Assembly: GCA_023376005.1 (NCBI GenBank)
Contig: CM042145.1
Span: 60,125,364-60,189,363 of the forward strand
Origin: Doryteuthis pealeii
Taxonomy: Eukaryota > Mollusca > Cephalopoda > Myopsida > Loliginidae
Length of the DNA: 64,000 bases
Direction: 5' to 3'
This document shows, piece by piece, positions 34,229 to 46,670 of this stretch. The stretch's first letter is position 1. Each line of letters begins with the position of its first letter. A program made the position numbers and the translations under genes. A model generated the notes under the pieces. The model searched no databases. It was not told where the DNA came from and was given only the letters and a program-made list of their open reading frames with translations.

Positions 34229-34867
34229 CTAGCAAATATATGCACCCTCCGGGTGCAAGTATTTAAGTTTTAATATAATAAAATATCATGTTAAATTAGA
34301 AAGGCTAATGAAACTGAATAAGAATTCAGATAAAAATATTTGGAACAGAGGGTGTATAATCGGAAAATAGAACAACTTTGAAATGAACTCTTCCATTATT
34401 TTCCGTTACTCCCGTCTTTCATTGGTAAATTTTCCTGATTTAACTATTTAGTTAAAATTGGAAGTAAAGAATAATATTAGTTATTTCTTCTTGTTAATGG
34501 ATTTCTTTTAAGATTTATCCCCGAGATTTTTGCTCATATTCATTAAAATAAAACCAAACAATTAGAAATCAACAATACTAAGCATATATTTATTAAAATC
34601 AAATATTTAAGATCAATATGCAAATTAGCCTTCCCATTCACACTGTAAACCGCTATTTTCTTGTATATATAAATACAATTGCATATTATTAGTATGTAGA
34701 TATAGTCAACAGTCTTAATGATGTAAAACAATTTTATTAATAATTGAGGTTTAAATGAAAAATAAAATCATGGAGATTGTGATGTAAATAACAAAGAAAT
34801 TGTGACTTGATTAATAATATAGTTTCGGTTACAGACAGAAAAACACACAATCTCCATTATAATAAGA
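34229..34867 (-). mobile_element. Helitron-like family F, complete ends
   Basis: 639 bp. Minus strand: A|TCTTATTATAATGG at 34867, and at the other end a perfect hairpin GCACCCGGAGGGTGC, then ATATATTTG and CTAG|T (34229-34232). All Helitron terminal hallmarks are present. No Rep/helicase coding, so non-autonomous. Reference copy for family F. Confidence 0.8.
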
Positions 34868-34977
34868 TGTTCAATTTGGGAGAGATAGCCCGGATAATAT
34901 TTATTCAATTAATCTATTCATTACATTCATCTTTTTATTATATTCGATGGTTTATTTTTGCATTAATTCTTAACTAT

Positions 34978-34999
34978 ATACATATATATATACATATAT

Positions 35000-35086
<87 letters not shown>
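34978..35086. repeat. (TA)n microsatellite, long
   Basis: About 108 bp, interspersed with CA near the start. Confidence 0.95.
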
Positions 35087-35090
<4 letters not shown>

Positions 35091-35317
35091 GAAGAATGAA
35101 TCGATTATCCATTTTTGATGGCGTTGATATTTGTTTGAATTTCTTTTCTTTGGACAGTATGTAAAAAATGGAAATTGGAAATGAATCCGACAATATGAGG
35201 ATGAATGAATCGATTATCCATTTCTGAAATTCAAACAAACATCATCACCATCAAAAATGGATAATCGATTCAGTCTTCCTCATATTGTCGGATTCATTTC
35301 CAATTTCCATTTTTTAC

Positions 35318-35325
<8 letters not shown>
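35087..35325. repeat. inverted/direct repeat cluster between (TA)n tracts
   Basis: GAATCGATTATCCATTT occurs twice direct (near 35098, 35208), and its inverted form is near 35257. Arms 35087-35145 and 35227-35283 are inverted, and 35155-35200 pairs with 35280-35325. I find no hammerhead core here, although the layout resembles the HHR inverted elements. Confidence 0.8.
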
Positions 35326-35400
<75 letters not shown>

Positions 35401-35440
35401 GACAGAGACAGAGACAGAGAGAAAGACAGACAGACAGACA
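35318..35440. repeat. (TA)n-(GA)n-(ACAG)n compound microsatellite
   Basis: Same motif order as at 20258. Confidence 0.95.
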
Positions 35441-35522
35441 AACAAGGTGGTTAAGAAAGGTTTAATAATTATAATTGTGTAAATAAACTTGAATATATAT
35501 ATATATATATGTGTATTGCATA

Positions 35523-36536
35523 TGTTACATAATTGATTGGTTGACAATGAATTATTTACGGTAGTGTAGAAATTATCAATTCTGAATCAAGGAAAAAAAC
35601 GGAAAAGGAAACTGAAAGGATTTCGTTGACCTTGTACCTGATCTCTGTGTAATAAAGGCTATTTGTGAGAACAGGCAGTAGAATTTTAGAAGGCACACAT
35701 GTATAATAAGCCTTTTTTCGTCTATCCATATTCTTCCGCCTTGTTTTGACCTCCTTGAGGATTTGCTGGTCTATATATATATAATAAGTAATCTATTCAG
35801 TGGTCGCATTATACAACCGGGTAAATTGTATTACTGTTTTTCACTTATGAAAAGTGACAGCCGCATTCATTATACTCAAGTAAATACATTTAACGTCTTT
35901 CTACTGAGATATCGGATTGAGATTTTTAGCTTAATTTGATTATTCGTTTTATATAAAAGCTGAAAATTGTTTGGAGGATTCTGATATTTATAACCTGATT
36001 TCGTTACCTTTTGGATTTCACTTACTTTCCCCGCCAAAAAAAAAAACCCAGGTCTCCAGACGGCGTCTAAAAACGATCTTGACAATCTTTACCCACAATT
36101 CATCATTCCACCAACTCATAATGTATCTATCGTCACCGAAAAACACCATTGATTATTTCAACTTCCCTAAGAATCAATCAGGTTTCATGCCTTTTATTGA
36201 TGTATCTCTCAATAAGGTTCCGTTTTGTCCTGGGAAAACGCATAATAAACGGCCCCAGGAAAGAGGGTTTGTGAGGCAAACATTATACCAGTGACGAGGA
36301 AGTGAAATCTGAAATGAAGAAGTGGCTTAAAAAAGCAGTCAACAGAATTTTACAGGACATGAATACATGCTCTCATTCAAAGATGGAACATTGCTATTGA
36401 GAGAAACGGTGACTATGTGGAGTAGTAGGGATGTGATCCACAGAGGACCAGCTTCATTCTCATATATAATATATGTTCCTATGTTGGTAATTATACCTAT
36501 CCTAAACAAAATGGCATTACTTTTTAACTCACCGTC
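35523..36536. other. no gene recognised
   Basis: Short open frames (for example 35971-36294) show no family signature or coding-like composition. Confidence 0.4.
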
Positions 36537-36696
36537 GTATATATATATATATATATATAATAGAGGGTAGCGTCCTCAGTTATGTTATTGACTGGCTTCA
36601 TGGGGAGGTTTCGGGTCTTCCAACATAATAGCCCCCTCGGCTAGCCAGACCCCGTTGGAAACTCCAACACGCCACCCATGTGCAACGCAACAACAG

Positions 36697-36741
<45 letters not shown>
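36537..36741. repeat. two (TA)n tracts with unique spacer
   Basis: TA at 36537-36560 and 36700-36741. 36742-37682 contains nothing I can name. Confidence 0.9.
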
Positions 36742-36743
<2 letters not shown>

Positions 36744-37683
36744 CAACGACGAAGTTCTTTGTACACTCATCAATTTTGAATATTTGTATCCATTTCTCAG
36801 AATATAATGACATATGATGTCAGCTATTTTTTTCAGGTGTTAATAAGCCCCAAAAAGCAATATAAAACTCAATTTTCAAAACAACAGGTTAAATACTACA
36901 AATTATCTAGTGGGGAATTATGCCAAGTAAGAAAAGACAAGATTATTGGTACAACAGACAGTTTTGTTTGACATTTATTGATTCATGTAAGTATAAGTAA
37001 TTTACATAATTATTTTATTGGTGTAACCTTCTAAACTATTTATTCAGTAGAATATTTGTGATAATTCCAGCAAAGAACATCACGTGGTGCATAGAGTGTC
37101 ATCATTGTTATTCGTTAACAACACAATGGGGAAGACTAAGAGATTTAGCGCTGACTAGAGACAGAGAATTATTAACTTCCACAAGTCAGGAAATAGGTAC
37201 AGCCCTAGTTCAAACCGGTCAGTTATCCCTTATCTACGACACAGTGCACAACCGGGCGTGAATGACTTAAGAAGTAGTATACTATAAGATTGCTTAGTAA
37301 AATCTATTACCTTCATGTTGCCATCTTCCCCCTATTTTCATTCTACCTTTAGCTTACGAATCAAACCATCCTCATCAACATCCGTAATTACTTTAGATTG
37401 TTCCGTCTACTTCCTAATATATTTGATTAATTGAATTTAATTCATTAGTTTGTTGCTTTTTTTTCTTTCTAAATGCAAGCCTGAATCATCAACACTTCAT
37501 TATCTAATTAACGAATTTCCATACTACAAACACCACGATAATATCTAGTTATAAAAAAAAGCAAACTTTTCAATCAAACAGTGCCTTAACATCCACTGAA
37601 TTACAAATAAATTTTCATTTATCCACGGTTGTCCTACTTAACAACAGTTGTGTATTCAAAATTTCTATCAAAATAAAAATACT

Positions 37684-37725
<42 letters not shown>

Positions 37726-37726
37726 T
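37684..37726. repeat. (TAA)n, upstream flank of LINE copy 1
   Basis: Fourteen or so TAA units, immediately before an R4/Dong-like LINE fragment. Confidence 0.95.
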
Positions 37727-38385
37727 CATCAAAGCATAATTGATAAGACACAACATAACGGCTAATGTAAGGTGTGTGAGGACATAAACGAGCGTATGCA
37801 GCAAACTAGCATAACGAGAATACAAGGCTAAGCTTGACTGGGATGGAAAGATGATTCACTGCATATTGTGTAAAAGATTAAATTTTGACCCTACATCAAA
37901 ATGGTATATGCATAAATCAGTATCTGTTCTTGAGAATGAAACACAACATTCTCTGGGAATTTGAGATAAAGACGGATCATCTTATTCCATCCAAAAAATT
38001 AGACCTAGTATTTATTAACAAGGAAATGAGAACTTTCTAACTGGTAGATTTTGCTATTCCAGCAGATCACAGGGTGAAGATGAAAGAAAAAGAAAAGATA
38101 GACAAATATCTGGACTTTGCTAAAGAATTGAAAAAGCTGTGGAATATGAGGGTAAAAGTGATACGAATTGTAGTTGGTGCACTTGGAACGGTCCCAAAAA
38201 AGCTTAGAAAAGAGACTGTAGGGCCTAGAAATCAAAGGAAGAATTGAGACCATCCAGACAACAGCTTTGAGGGAATCGGCTAGAATACTCAGAAAAGTCC
38301 TGGAGATTTGAAGAGACTTGTTGTCATTCAGACTCCAGTGAAAGACTATGAGCTGACGCTGGTGAGAAAAACTCAAAGGGAGGGA

Positions 38386-38386
<1 letters not shown>
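37727..38386 (+). pseudogene. R4/Dong-like LINE, 3' part (copy 1)
   Basis: Decayed copy of the C-terminal region of a restriction-like-endonuclease (RLE) LINE, colinear with copy 2 from the CHD-WVGK-like segment (near 37845) to the final ILRKVLEI-stop (38310). Frames are broken (for example a stop at 38039). The 3' UTR ends AACTCAAAGGGAGGGAAA and runs into (TAA)n. RLE LINEs of the R4/Dong group are known to insert in TAA repeats, which fits the flanks. Confidence 0.75.

Positions 38387-38429
<43 letters not shown>
38387..38429. repeat. (TAA)n between LINE copies 1 and 2
   Basis: About 14 units, forming the tail of copy 1 and the insertion site of copy 2. Confidence 0.95.
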
Positions 38430-38985
38430 GACACGACTGGGTTGGGAAGGTGATCCACTGGGAATTATGCAAGAAATTAAATTTTGACCACACAACAAAA
38501 TGGTATATGCATAAACCAGAATCTGTTCTTGAGAACGAAACGCACAAAATTCTCTGGGACTTTGAAATTAAAACGGATCACCTTATCCCAGCAAGAAGAC
38601 CAGACCTAGTGTTGATTAACAAAAAAGAAAGAACTTGTCAACTGGTGGATTTTGCAGTGCCAGCGAATCACAGGTTGAAGCTAAAGGAAAATGAAAAAAA
38701 TGGACAAATATCTGGACCTTGCCAGAGAACTGAAAAAGTTATGGAATATGAAAGTGAAAGTTATACCAATTGTAGTTGGTGCACTTGGAACAGTCCCAAA
38801 AGGATTAGAAAAGGGTTTGGAAAGTTTGGATATCAGAGGAAGGATTGAAACCATTCAGAACACTGCACTGCTGCAATCTGCCAGAATACTCAGAAGAGTC
38901 CTGGAGACCTGAGGAGACTTGCTGTCACTCAGACTCCAGTGAAAGACCATCAGCTAACACTGATGTGAAAACTCAAAAGGAGTAA
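38430..38985 (+). pseudogene. R4/Dong-like LINE, 3' part with RLE domain (copy 2)
   Basis: Best copy. A frame from 38430 to about 38690 encodes DWVGKVIHWELCKK, then KWYMHKPESVLENE, then RRPDLVLINKK...LVDFAVP. PD followed 14 residues later by D matches the PD-x(12-14)-D pattern of the restriction-like endonuclease in R2/R4-type LINEs. A frameshift in the A-run near 38695 moves the rest (DKYLDLARELKKLW, IPIVVGALGTV, RGRIETIQ) to another frame, ending at 38912. The copy is 5'-truncated inside the domain and starts exactly at the (TAA)n edge. A short (TAA)n follows at 38986. Confidence 0.85.
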
Positions 38986-39397
38986 ATAATAATAATTGAA
39001 GAATGTGCAAATAGAATATCGAAACCTGAATGATATAAAAACACTAAACAGAACGAATAATATAATCCAATAACATAATCCAAAGAATCTACTATTCTCG
39101 GGGAATATCTACCCAAATTGATTAAAAAAAAAAAAAAGAGCAATAGACCAGATATGGTGGTTACGGTTTTTAATTGAAAAAGAATGCCTACGACCCCCAC
39201 TACTGTAGATTGAAGTCAAGTAAGTGAAACCAATTTATTACAGTGTTCAGATATCTATTAAGACGGAAATAAACTAGAGGCCACGTCACATATAGAAGTT
39301 TAATGACCTAAATGCACTCCATATGAACGTCGCTACGTCATGTATATATTTACTTACAAGTTCTTTTCTTTTAATTGATCTCGCCATGTTTCATTAG

Positions 39398-40508
<1,111 letters not shown>

Positions 40509-40996
40509 TTAGTGAAAGTGAAACAAGACATGAATACCAATTGTTTCTATACTTATTACAACGTTGGAGTTTCCACGTGGAAAAAATATCAAATTTCAGG
40601 AAAAAATATTTGGGAATGTTATGAGGATATCTTTAAGATACACAACGTACCTAGATTTTTTTTCTAAAATATAACAGCTTTTCCAAAATATCCCATGAAG
40701 CTCATACAGGGATAACCGTACGTTGTGTATCTTAAAGACATCATCATAACGTTCCAAAATATTTTTTCCTAAAATTTTATTTTTTGCTCCAAATCCTCCC
40801 ACGAGAAAACTCCAACGTTATAATAAATATAGAAACAATTGGTTTTCATGTCCTTTTTCACTTTCACTAATAAAACATTGCGAGATCAATTAAAAGAAAA
40901 GAACTTGTAAGTAAATATATACATGACGTAGCGACGTTCATATGGAGTGCATTTATGTAAAGTCATTAAACTTCTATATATGACGTGGCCTCTAAT

Positions 40997-41759
40997 TTAA
41001 GTAGTATGTAGTTTCTATACTTATGCTGTTATACTTATCTATGGACTGGATCTGGTTGGGGCTCTGCGATTCTGGAACAGATTTGCTCGTATTCTGGATT
41101 TGTTGTTGGGCTGGCTGACTGACTGACTGGTTGGCTGGCTGGCTTCTCTGCGTTCCCCGAGTCTGAAACGACTTGATTTCTCTTAGGAATGTCTTGTCTT
41201 GAGACGTTGATAGTTTGTAATAACGAACACAAAATGTTCTTGTTTTTGTTGTTGATTTTTTTTTTTCAGAGCTCATATGATTTATTTTACTCCCAAGTAA
41301 AAATGCCTTGGAGAACATACACTCATTTTATTTTTGTTCTCTTCAAACACTCAGTCCATACTCTGAAGTCTGCCTCTTCCAAAATCTTAGGAAAACTTCC
41401 CCTTTTTACCAACAGGTAAGCCTTACACACATCATCCTAAATTCTAGTTAATTCCCACTAATTAATTAACGTATAACTAAACTCGTGTGTTTTTCGACAT
41501 CTATTATCTACAATAATATTTGCTGACCAACGAAAGAGAGGCTTGTATGATTTTGAATGAGAGTTTTTATCTTTTTTTTTTTTTTTATAAATGATAAGAA
41601 AGTATCAAGTTGACCTAGAGGATTATTCATTCGACAATGATACTTGATTTTCAAGCGGTTAGAATAGAATATTAGTGAAACTAGTACAACTACTGATATA
41701 CAATTATCGGGTTGTGATATCAGTTTGAATTACTTATTCATAGACAATTGAAAACGGGT
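40997..41759. other. nothing recognised
   Basis: Only a short GACT/GGCT tandem patch at 41110-41145 and A/T runs. Confidence 0.4.
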
Positions 41760-42242
41760 GGGAAAAGAAAGAAAGAAAGAAAGAAAGAAAGGAGGAAAAA
41801 AGAAAGAAAGAAAGAAAAGAACAAAGGGTAGATAAAATAAAAGGATGAAAGAAGGGAGTTAAGAAAAGCAGGAAAAAACACGAGGGAAATGAATCGAAGG
41901 CCAGAATAAAAAAAAACATCAGAAAAAAATGGTCGAATCAAGAAAGAAGAAAACTCTAATCAATTAATTAATTAGTTGATTAATTAATTAATTTAGATGG
42001 AAAGATAGATAGGAATGAAATGAGATAGATAGATAGATAGATAGATAGATATGACCAAACTGAAAGTGAAAAAAAATAAGAAACTATGAGAAATCAAAAT
42101 CCATAAATTAAAGGAAGTAAAGATGACAATCTATTCAAGGGAAGAATTGAAGATCAAATCTACTATAATTCAATAATGAAAGAAAATAAAGATTGAATGA
42201 AGAAAAAGAGAGAGGCAAGGATTTAGATGAAACAAATAAGAA

Positions 42243-42281
<39 letters not shown>

Positions 42282-42780
42282 GGTAAAGAGAAAGAAGATT
42301 GAATGACAAAGAAGATTGAATGACTGAAAGAAAGATAAAGTGAGAAAAGTCGCAAGTAGAAAAATAAAAAGAAAGCCTAAATGCAAGAAGGGAGAAAGAG
42401 GAAATGAAAGACAGACTGAACGTGAAAAAGATTAAATAAGGTATGGGAATGATTATAAAAAAGAAAGAAAAAGAAAAAGATGGAAAAGAAAGTAAGAAAA
42501 GACAGAAAGACTGAAAAACAAAGAAAGAAAGAAAGAATTAAAAGAAAGAAAGAAAGAAGAAAGAAAGAAAAGAAAGAAAGAAAGAAAGAAAGAAAGAAAA
42601 AAGAAAGAGAGAAAAAAGAAAAATAAAGAAAGAAAGAAAGAACGAAAGAAAAAAGAAAGAAAAAGCTAGGTTGAAAAGATCTGAAAAAACAAAAAACAAA
42701 AAAGAAATGAATACTAAAAAAAAAAATAAAGATTAGAATAAGGTATGAAAGAAAGAAAGAAAGAAAAAGAATGGAATGAA
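41760..42780. repeat. polypurine tract, (GAAA)n-like
   Basis: About 1 kb, strongly purine on plus, built of GAAA, AAAG and AAGAAAGA words with a (GATA)n insert at 42024-42050. Long minus-strand frames (S/F/L only) are artefacts. 42790-43500 has no recognised feature apart from an isolated inverted B-box-like CAGGACTTGAACCC near 43236. Confidence 0.9.
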
Positions 42781-43530
42781 CTAATGTAAATCTATACAAA
42801 GAGCATACAGAGTCCACTGTTCCATTCTCTTTACCGTATCTCCATGTATTCTAACAATGCCTCTCTCCGTCTTCTCTTACACATATTACTGACTTATGAT
42901 TTCTACTACTACTGCAAATACAAGGTCACTCATTTCAATAATATGACACACAATTCCACCTCTTACGTAAAAAAATTCAGCTTTCTTTTTACTGTATAAT
43001 TTATCATCAAATAAATATTTTAGAAATCCTGAAATTTATCATAGAGATCAATAAGTAATCTTTTGACAAGAGGCTGGCCTATTATTATTTATTAGCATCA
43101 AAATAAACGGAATTATATATGGCACTCTTTGCATAGAGTTGCTCTGAATCACTTCTGTAGAAAAGCAGAGCTCTGCTTTGGAGTTGAAAATTAGGGCGTA
43201 GTATCTGTTATATTCTCACAGACTTCTTCTTGCGGCAGGACTTGAACCCCCACCACCACCAAAAAAAAACGGATAACCCTGCTCGTGAGAAACTCCGATA
43301 CAACACTCCGATATTGCACTAAAGAAAAACTTAAAATACTTCTGATATCTAGTTACATTATCTGCGAAGTTTTTGCCCCTGTCCTTCCGAATACGGATGG
43401 ATCCCTACATTCAACCGACGCTGTGTCAGAAACAACTCCCATCGGTATATAGTTGAATATAAGTCTTGTAGATATTTCTCCACTTTAGATATAAGTTATT
43501 AGGATTAATATATCATAAAGTAGAAGATGA

Positions 43531-43539
43531 TATATATAT

Positions 43540-43576
<37 letters not shown>
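43531..43576. repeat. (TA)n microsatellite
   Basis: TA tract with slips, next to the inverted HHR element. Confidence 0.9.
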
Positions 43577-43582
<6 letters not shown>

Positions 43583-43671
43583 TATAATATATTTTTGAAG
43601 GCGTAATAATGCACATTTATGTTTAAAAAACATATTTATTCTTTTTTTTTTTTTTTTTTTTCCTTTATGAG

Positions 43672-43709
43672 TCCTAAATATTTTCAAGCTAATGCTCATC
43701 ATCAGAGGA
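43672..43709 (-). ncRNA. hammerhead ribozyme motif (minus arm)
   Basis: Same sequence as the plus arm motif at 44112: core CTGATGA at 43705-43699, GAAA at 43685-43682, helix I TCCT/AGGA (43709-43706 with 43675-43672). Confidence 0.6.
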
Positions 43710-44111
43710 TTGAAAGATTTTTCATAATTTTCATCTGTATTTGATAAATTCAAAAAAAAAAAAGAAATAAATATGTTTTTTAAACATAAATGTGCATTAT
43801 TACGCCTTCAAAAATATATTATTACATTTTAATTAATGCTTCGAACTCACTATAAAAATGATGATATAAAAAATCTTTATTTCAATCCCTGAGTAGGCCT
43901 CATTATTTATAGTATTGTAAAAAAAAGAAAAAAAATTTATATATGAAATAATTTTCAAAACATCCCGCGAAACACGATCGCCGCACCGATTTTTTACGGA
44001 GTTTACCGAGCGTAACTACATCTTCGCCGGAAAAAACATTCAACGGACCAACAACCAACAACACAGTTGAATTTATCAAATACAGATGAAAATTATGAAA
44101 AAATCTTTCAA

Positions 44112-44149
44112 TCCTCTGATGATGAGCATTAGCTTGAAAATATTTAGGA
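44112..44149 (+). ncRNA. hammerhead ribozyme motif (plus arm)
   Basis: Core CTGATGA (44116-44122), stem II GAGC/GCTT (44124-44127, 44132-44135) with loop ATTA, GAAA (44136-44139). Helix III is two A-T pairs with a TA loop, cleavage predicted after T44145. Helix I TCCT/AGGA pairs perfectly (44112-44115, 44146-44149). A two-pair helix III with two-base loop is the geometry described for minimal newt-type hammerheads. Confidence 0.65.
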
Positions 44150-44280
44150 CTCATAAAAGGAAAAAAAAAAAAAAAAAAAAAAAGAAAGAAATATGTTTTT
44201 TAAACATAAATGCATTATTACGCCTTCAAAAATATATTATTACATTTTAATTAATGCTTCGAACCCACTATAAAAATGAT

Positions 44281-44309
44281 GATATATATATATATATATA
44301 TATTATATA

Positions 44310-44345
<36 letters not shown>
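44281..44345. repeat. (TA)n microsatellite
   Basis: TA tract with slips, flanking the inverted HHR element. Confidence 0.9.
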
Positions 44346-44350
<5 letters not shown>

Positions 44351-44389
44351 CAAGATAAACTTTGAAACCAGTCAAATTGTCATAATGTC

Positions 44390-44640
44390 TATAATTCCGA
44401 TGCACTGTCAGGAGAAAATTTCTTATTTGGAGAAATTGTTTTTAGATTTTTTGAAAGGGAGCATTATAGAAGAATTATAAAAAGTGGAATATTTTTGAGG
44501 GTATGACATGCTATTAAAATCCGGGGTAGAAGTGTGTGTTAGTAGTAGCGAGTCCATCTGTTCCGTGAAAAACCTCTTTGAGGTGTGTTATTTTTTGAAT
44601 GCTCTTATATATGTGAGAGAGGGTTCTTGGGAGTTGTGTA
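44390..44640 (-). mobile_element. HHR-associated repeat, copy 1 (decayed motif)
   Basis: Inverted relative of 50408-50660: shares CATCTGTTCCGT, ACCTCTTTG and TTTTGAATGCTCTTATATATGTGA. The ribozyme region reads CTGACAG and is broken. Confidence 0.7.
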
Positions 44641-45067
44641 TATGACCATATATGTATACATATAAATGTATGTGTGTGCATACATATATGTGTGTTAATG
44701 TGAGTGTGTGTATGTATCTCGGTACTGTGCGCATGACTTTTAGATTTTTAAATGGGTCAAAAGTGGCTTGTGTGTGGCGGTCAGTGTTTGTTTATTTAGG
44801 TGCCATCAGCCCCCGTCCTAGTTGTTGTCTCGACTTTTATTGCCATTATTAAAATGATGCGTCTATTTTTTGATTAAAACCAAACGGATGAAAAAAAACA
44901 TATATATATATTAGGTGACATGAAAGAAACAAAGATCAGAAACAAAATGATGAATATTCAGTTGCTAATTTTATTTATTTACCAATATTTAGAGGGTCAT
45001 TCTTCTTTCTCTATTTTGGTTCTGGTCTTCATTTTTTCACGACTATAAGAAGATCAAAATTTTTCCT

Positions 45068-45070
<3 letters not shown>

Positions 45071-45114
<44 letters not shown>
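45071..45114. repeat. (TA)n microsatellite
   Basis: About 44 bp of TA. Confidence 0.95.
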
Positions 45115-45115
<1 letters not shown>

Positions 45116-45319
45116 CTGTGTATGTGCATACAAATATCAAAATACTTGTAAAAAAACTGGTTCTGCCAACAGGATGTTGAGAAAAACAACGTCACAAAAT
45201 GACAGAGCAAACGATTTTTTCGTGCTTACTCCCACGGACAGGTGTTAATAGTAACTACGGTGAACATCAGAGGTAACAAATGCCTGCTTACACAGTGTTT
45301 AAATGCTTTTCAACGCATA

Positions 45320-45807
45320 GTAAGAATTGAGGTACATCATACTTCTCAATAGCCCTATCACAGATAAAATAGATAGAAATCTAAATAAGATATTAAAACA
45401 GTTATTCACTCCACGAAAACAATCAAAAACATTTTCCAGAATAAAAATAATTATAAACACACACACTTCGAAGCAGGGGTCTGCACAATAGATTGCTTAA
45501 ATTGTAACAAAAAATATGTAGGAGAGACTTCTAGATCTTTATCTAAACGGGTCTGTGAACATTGATATCATATTAAACGAGGTTTTCTAAACAACACCCT
45601 AGCTAAACATATTTTAGACCATAAACGTACCTTTGATTTTAAAGGTGCCAAAATATTAACTCACATACACAATAGAACACTACGTAAAATTATGGAATCT
45701 TGCGTTATTCTCACACATCAAACCATCCCCCAAAGACAAGGCTTTTTTAATATATCCACTTATTTCGCGACACTTGTACTCAGAAATCTTAAAATCCCAT
45801 TCTCATA
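45320..45807 (+). pseudogene. Penelope-like element relic: RT end and GIY-YIG endonuclease
   Basis: A frame at about 45325-45445 encodes RYIILLNSP...RNLNKILKQL, like the segment after the PLE reverse transcriptase. A frame change near 45450 leads into GVCTIDCLNC, KYVGETSRSL and R..EH, the GIY-YIG nuclease core (YVG of the motif, Arg and Glu retained) with the preceding C-x3-C-x2-C typical of PLEs. It continues to a stop at 45807. One in-frame TGA follows the EH. GIY-YIG nicks target DNA for PLE insertion in this family. 5'-truncated and inactive. A hammerhead lies 400 bp downstream on the same strand. Confidence 0.85.
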
Positions 45808-46206
45808 ACCATTTCCGACATATACTTCCTAACAAATTTAAATTTCACATTATCCCAATAAACCCTTACACCATTCATATTTTTTATATAAAAAAAGTTT
45901 GTTTTTTTTAAATAGTTGAAAAAAAAAATTCTTTTCTGAAAAAATCCGTTGCAGGCTGACCATGAACGGGTTAAAACTCTTCCTTTTTGAAAAAACAATT
46001 TTTCTATTTTGAATTTAAAATTTGTCTTTTTCTTTCAAAAACTGTTACACTAAAGATATACAATTTTGACGTTGGCGGAGAAACGCGTAGCTGATGTGCT
46101 AATAACGAAACGATCGCATGGCCTGCACACTTTTGGAACAATAATGCTTCCGATTTGAATTTAAATTATTTTCTGCTTCTCTCTCGATGAGTCCAGATTA
46201 AAACCA

Positions 46207-46254
46207 AACTCTGATGATGATTTTTATAAATCGAAATATTGTTCAATATTAGCT
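46207..46254 (+). ncRNA. hammerhead ribozyme motif downstream of PLE
   Basis: Core CTGATGA (46211-46217), one unpaired T, stem II GATTT/AAATC (46219-46223, 46228-46232), GAAA (46233-46236). Helix III is six pairs (46236-46241 with 46244-46249) closed by TT. Cleavage predicted after T46250. Helix I pairs A-T, G-C, mismatch, T-A. A weaker CTGATGT...GAAAC block lies at 46092-46115. Confidence 0.6.
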
Positions 46255-46303
46255 ATGAATATGATATAAAATATTTTCATTTTAACAGCATTGTGTGTTT
46301 TCA

Positions 46304-46336
46304 TATCTATCTATCTATCTATCTATCTATATATAT

Positions 46337-46370
<34 letters not shown>

Positions 46371-46371
46371 C
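46304..46371. repeat. (ATCT)n-(TA)n microsatellite
   Basis: ATCT units to 46329, then TA with one slip. Confidence 0.95.
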
Positions 46372-46390
46372 ATACACACACACAATAAGC

Positions 46391-46480
46391 CTAATGAGTC
46401 AGAATATCTACCTAGGTTTCTCCTAACGGATCATCAGGATAATTCTGAGTCAGAATTATCCTGATGATCTGTATTACAGT
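46391..46480. repeat. palindrome with HHR arm, TCTGAGTCAGA centre
   Basis: ATCATCAGGATAATTCT and AGAATTATCCTGATGAT face each other around GAGTC (46431-46468). The left side extends into the minus-strand ribozyme. The centre is the same as in the 143-bp palindrome at 52200, so the two are related. Confidence 0.8.
46405..46441 (-). ncRNA. hammerhead ribozyme motif
   Basis: Minus strand: core CTGATGA (46437-46431), stem II TCC/GGA with loop GTTA, GAAAC, helix III ACC/GGT with TA loop, cleavage after A (t46409), helix I TATC/GATA perfect (46441-46438 with 46408-46405). Every helix is paired without mismatch. The right arm of the palindrome has lost GAAA. Confidence 0.75.
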
Positions 46481-46626
46481 ATTTTTTTCTTTTGGCCATT
46501 TTTATAGTACCCTTTGATTTTTTTTCAGGAGGTGCATATGATCTGGTCTTTTTTATATATATTTTTTTTCTCCAGGCAAAAGTTTGTATTCTGTAATATA
46601 AGGCCGTGAGTTTTTTTTCCATTGTC

Positions 46627-46631
<5 letters not shown>

Positions 46632-46669
<38 letters not shown>
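46632..46669. repeat. (TA)n microsatellite
   Basis: About 38 bp. 46750-47280 has no recognised feature. Confidence 0.95.

Positions 46670-46670
<1 letters not shown>

Larger units (their letters stand above)
43585..44240. mobile_element. inverted HHR-bearing element with A-tract
   Basis: Arms 43585-43751 (minus) and 44068-44240 (plus) are near-identical inverted copies. Each holds a hammerhead, then TCATAAAGG-type sequence, then an A run of about 21, then AACATAAATG(TG)CATTATTACGCC. The unit CTTCAAAAATATATTATTACATTTTAATTAATGC also recurs directly at 43805 and 44222. Confidence 0.75.

Noticed and set aside
41035..41232. Minus-strand frame rich in S, Q, P
   Set aside because: Its composition comes from a GACT/GGCT tandem patch. 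No start or splice context supports a gene.
46092..46115. CTGATGTGCTAATAACGAAAC as a further hammerhead
   Set aside because: A9 is lost and stem II hardly pairs. It may be a decayed PLE ribozyme, but I do not count it.
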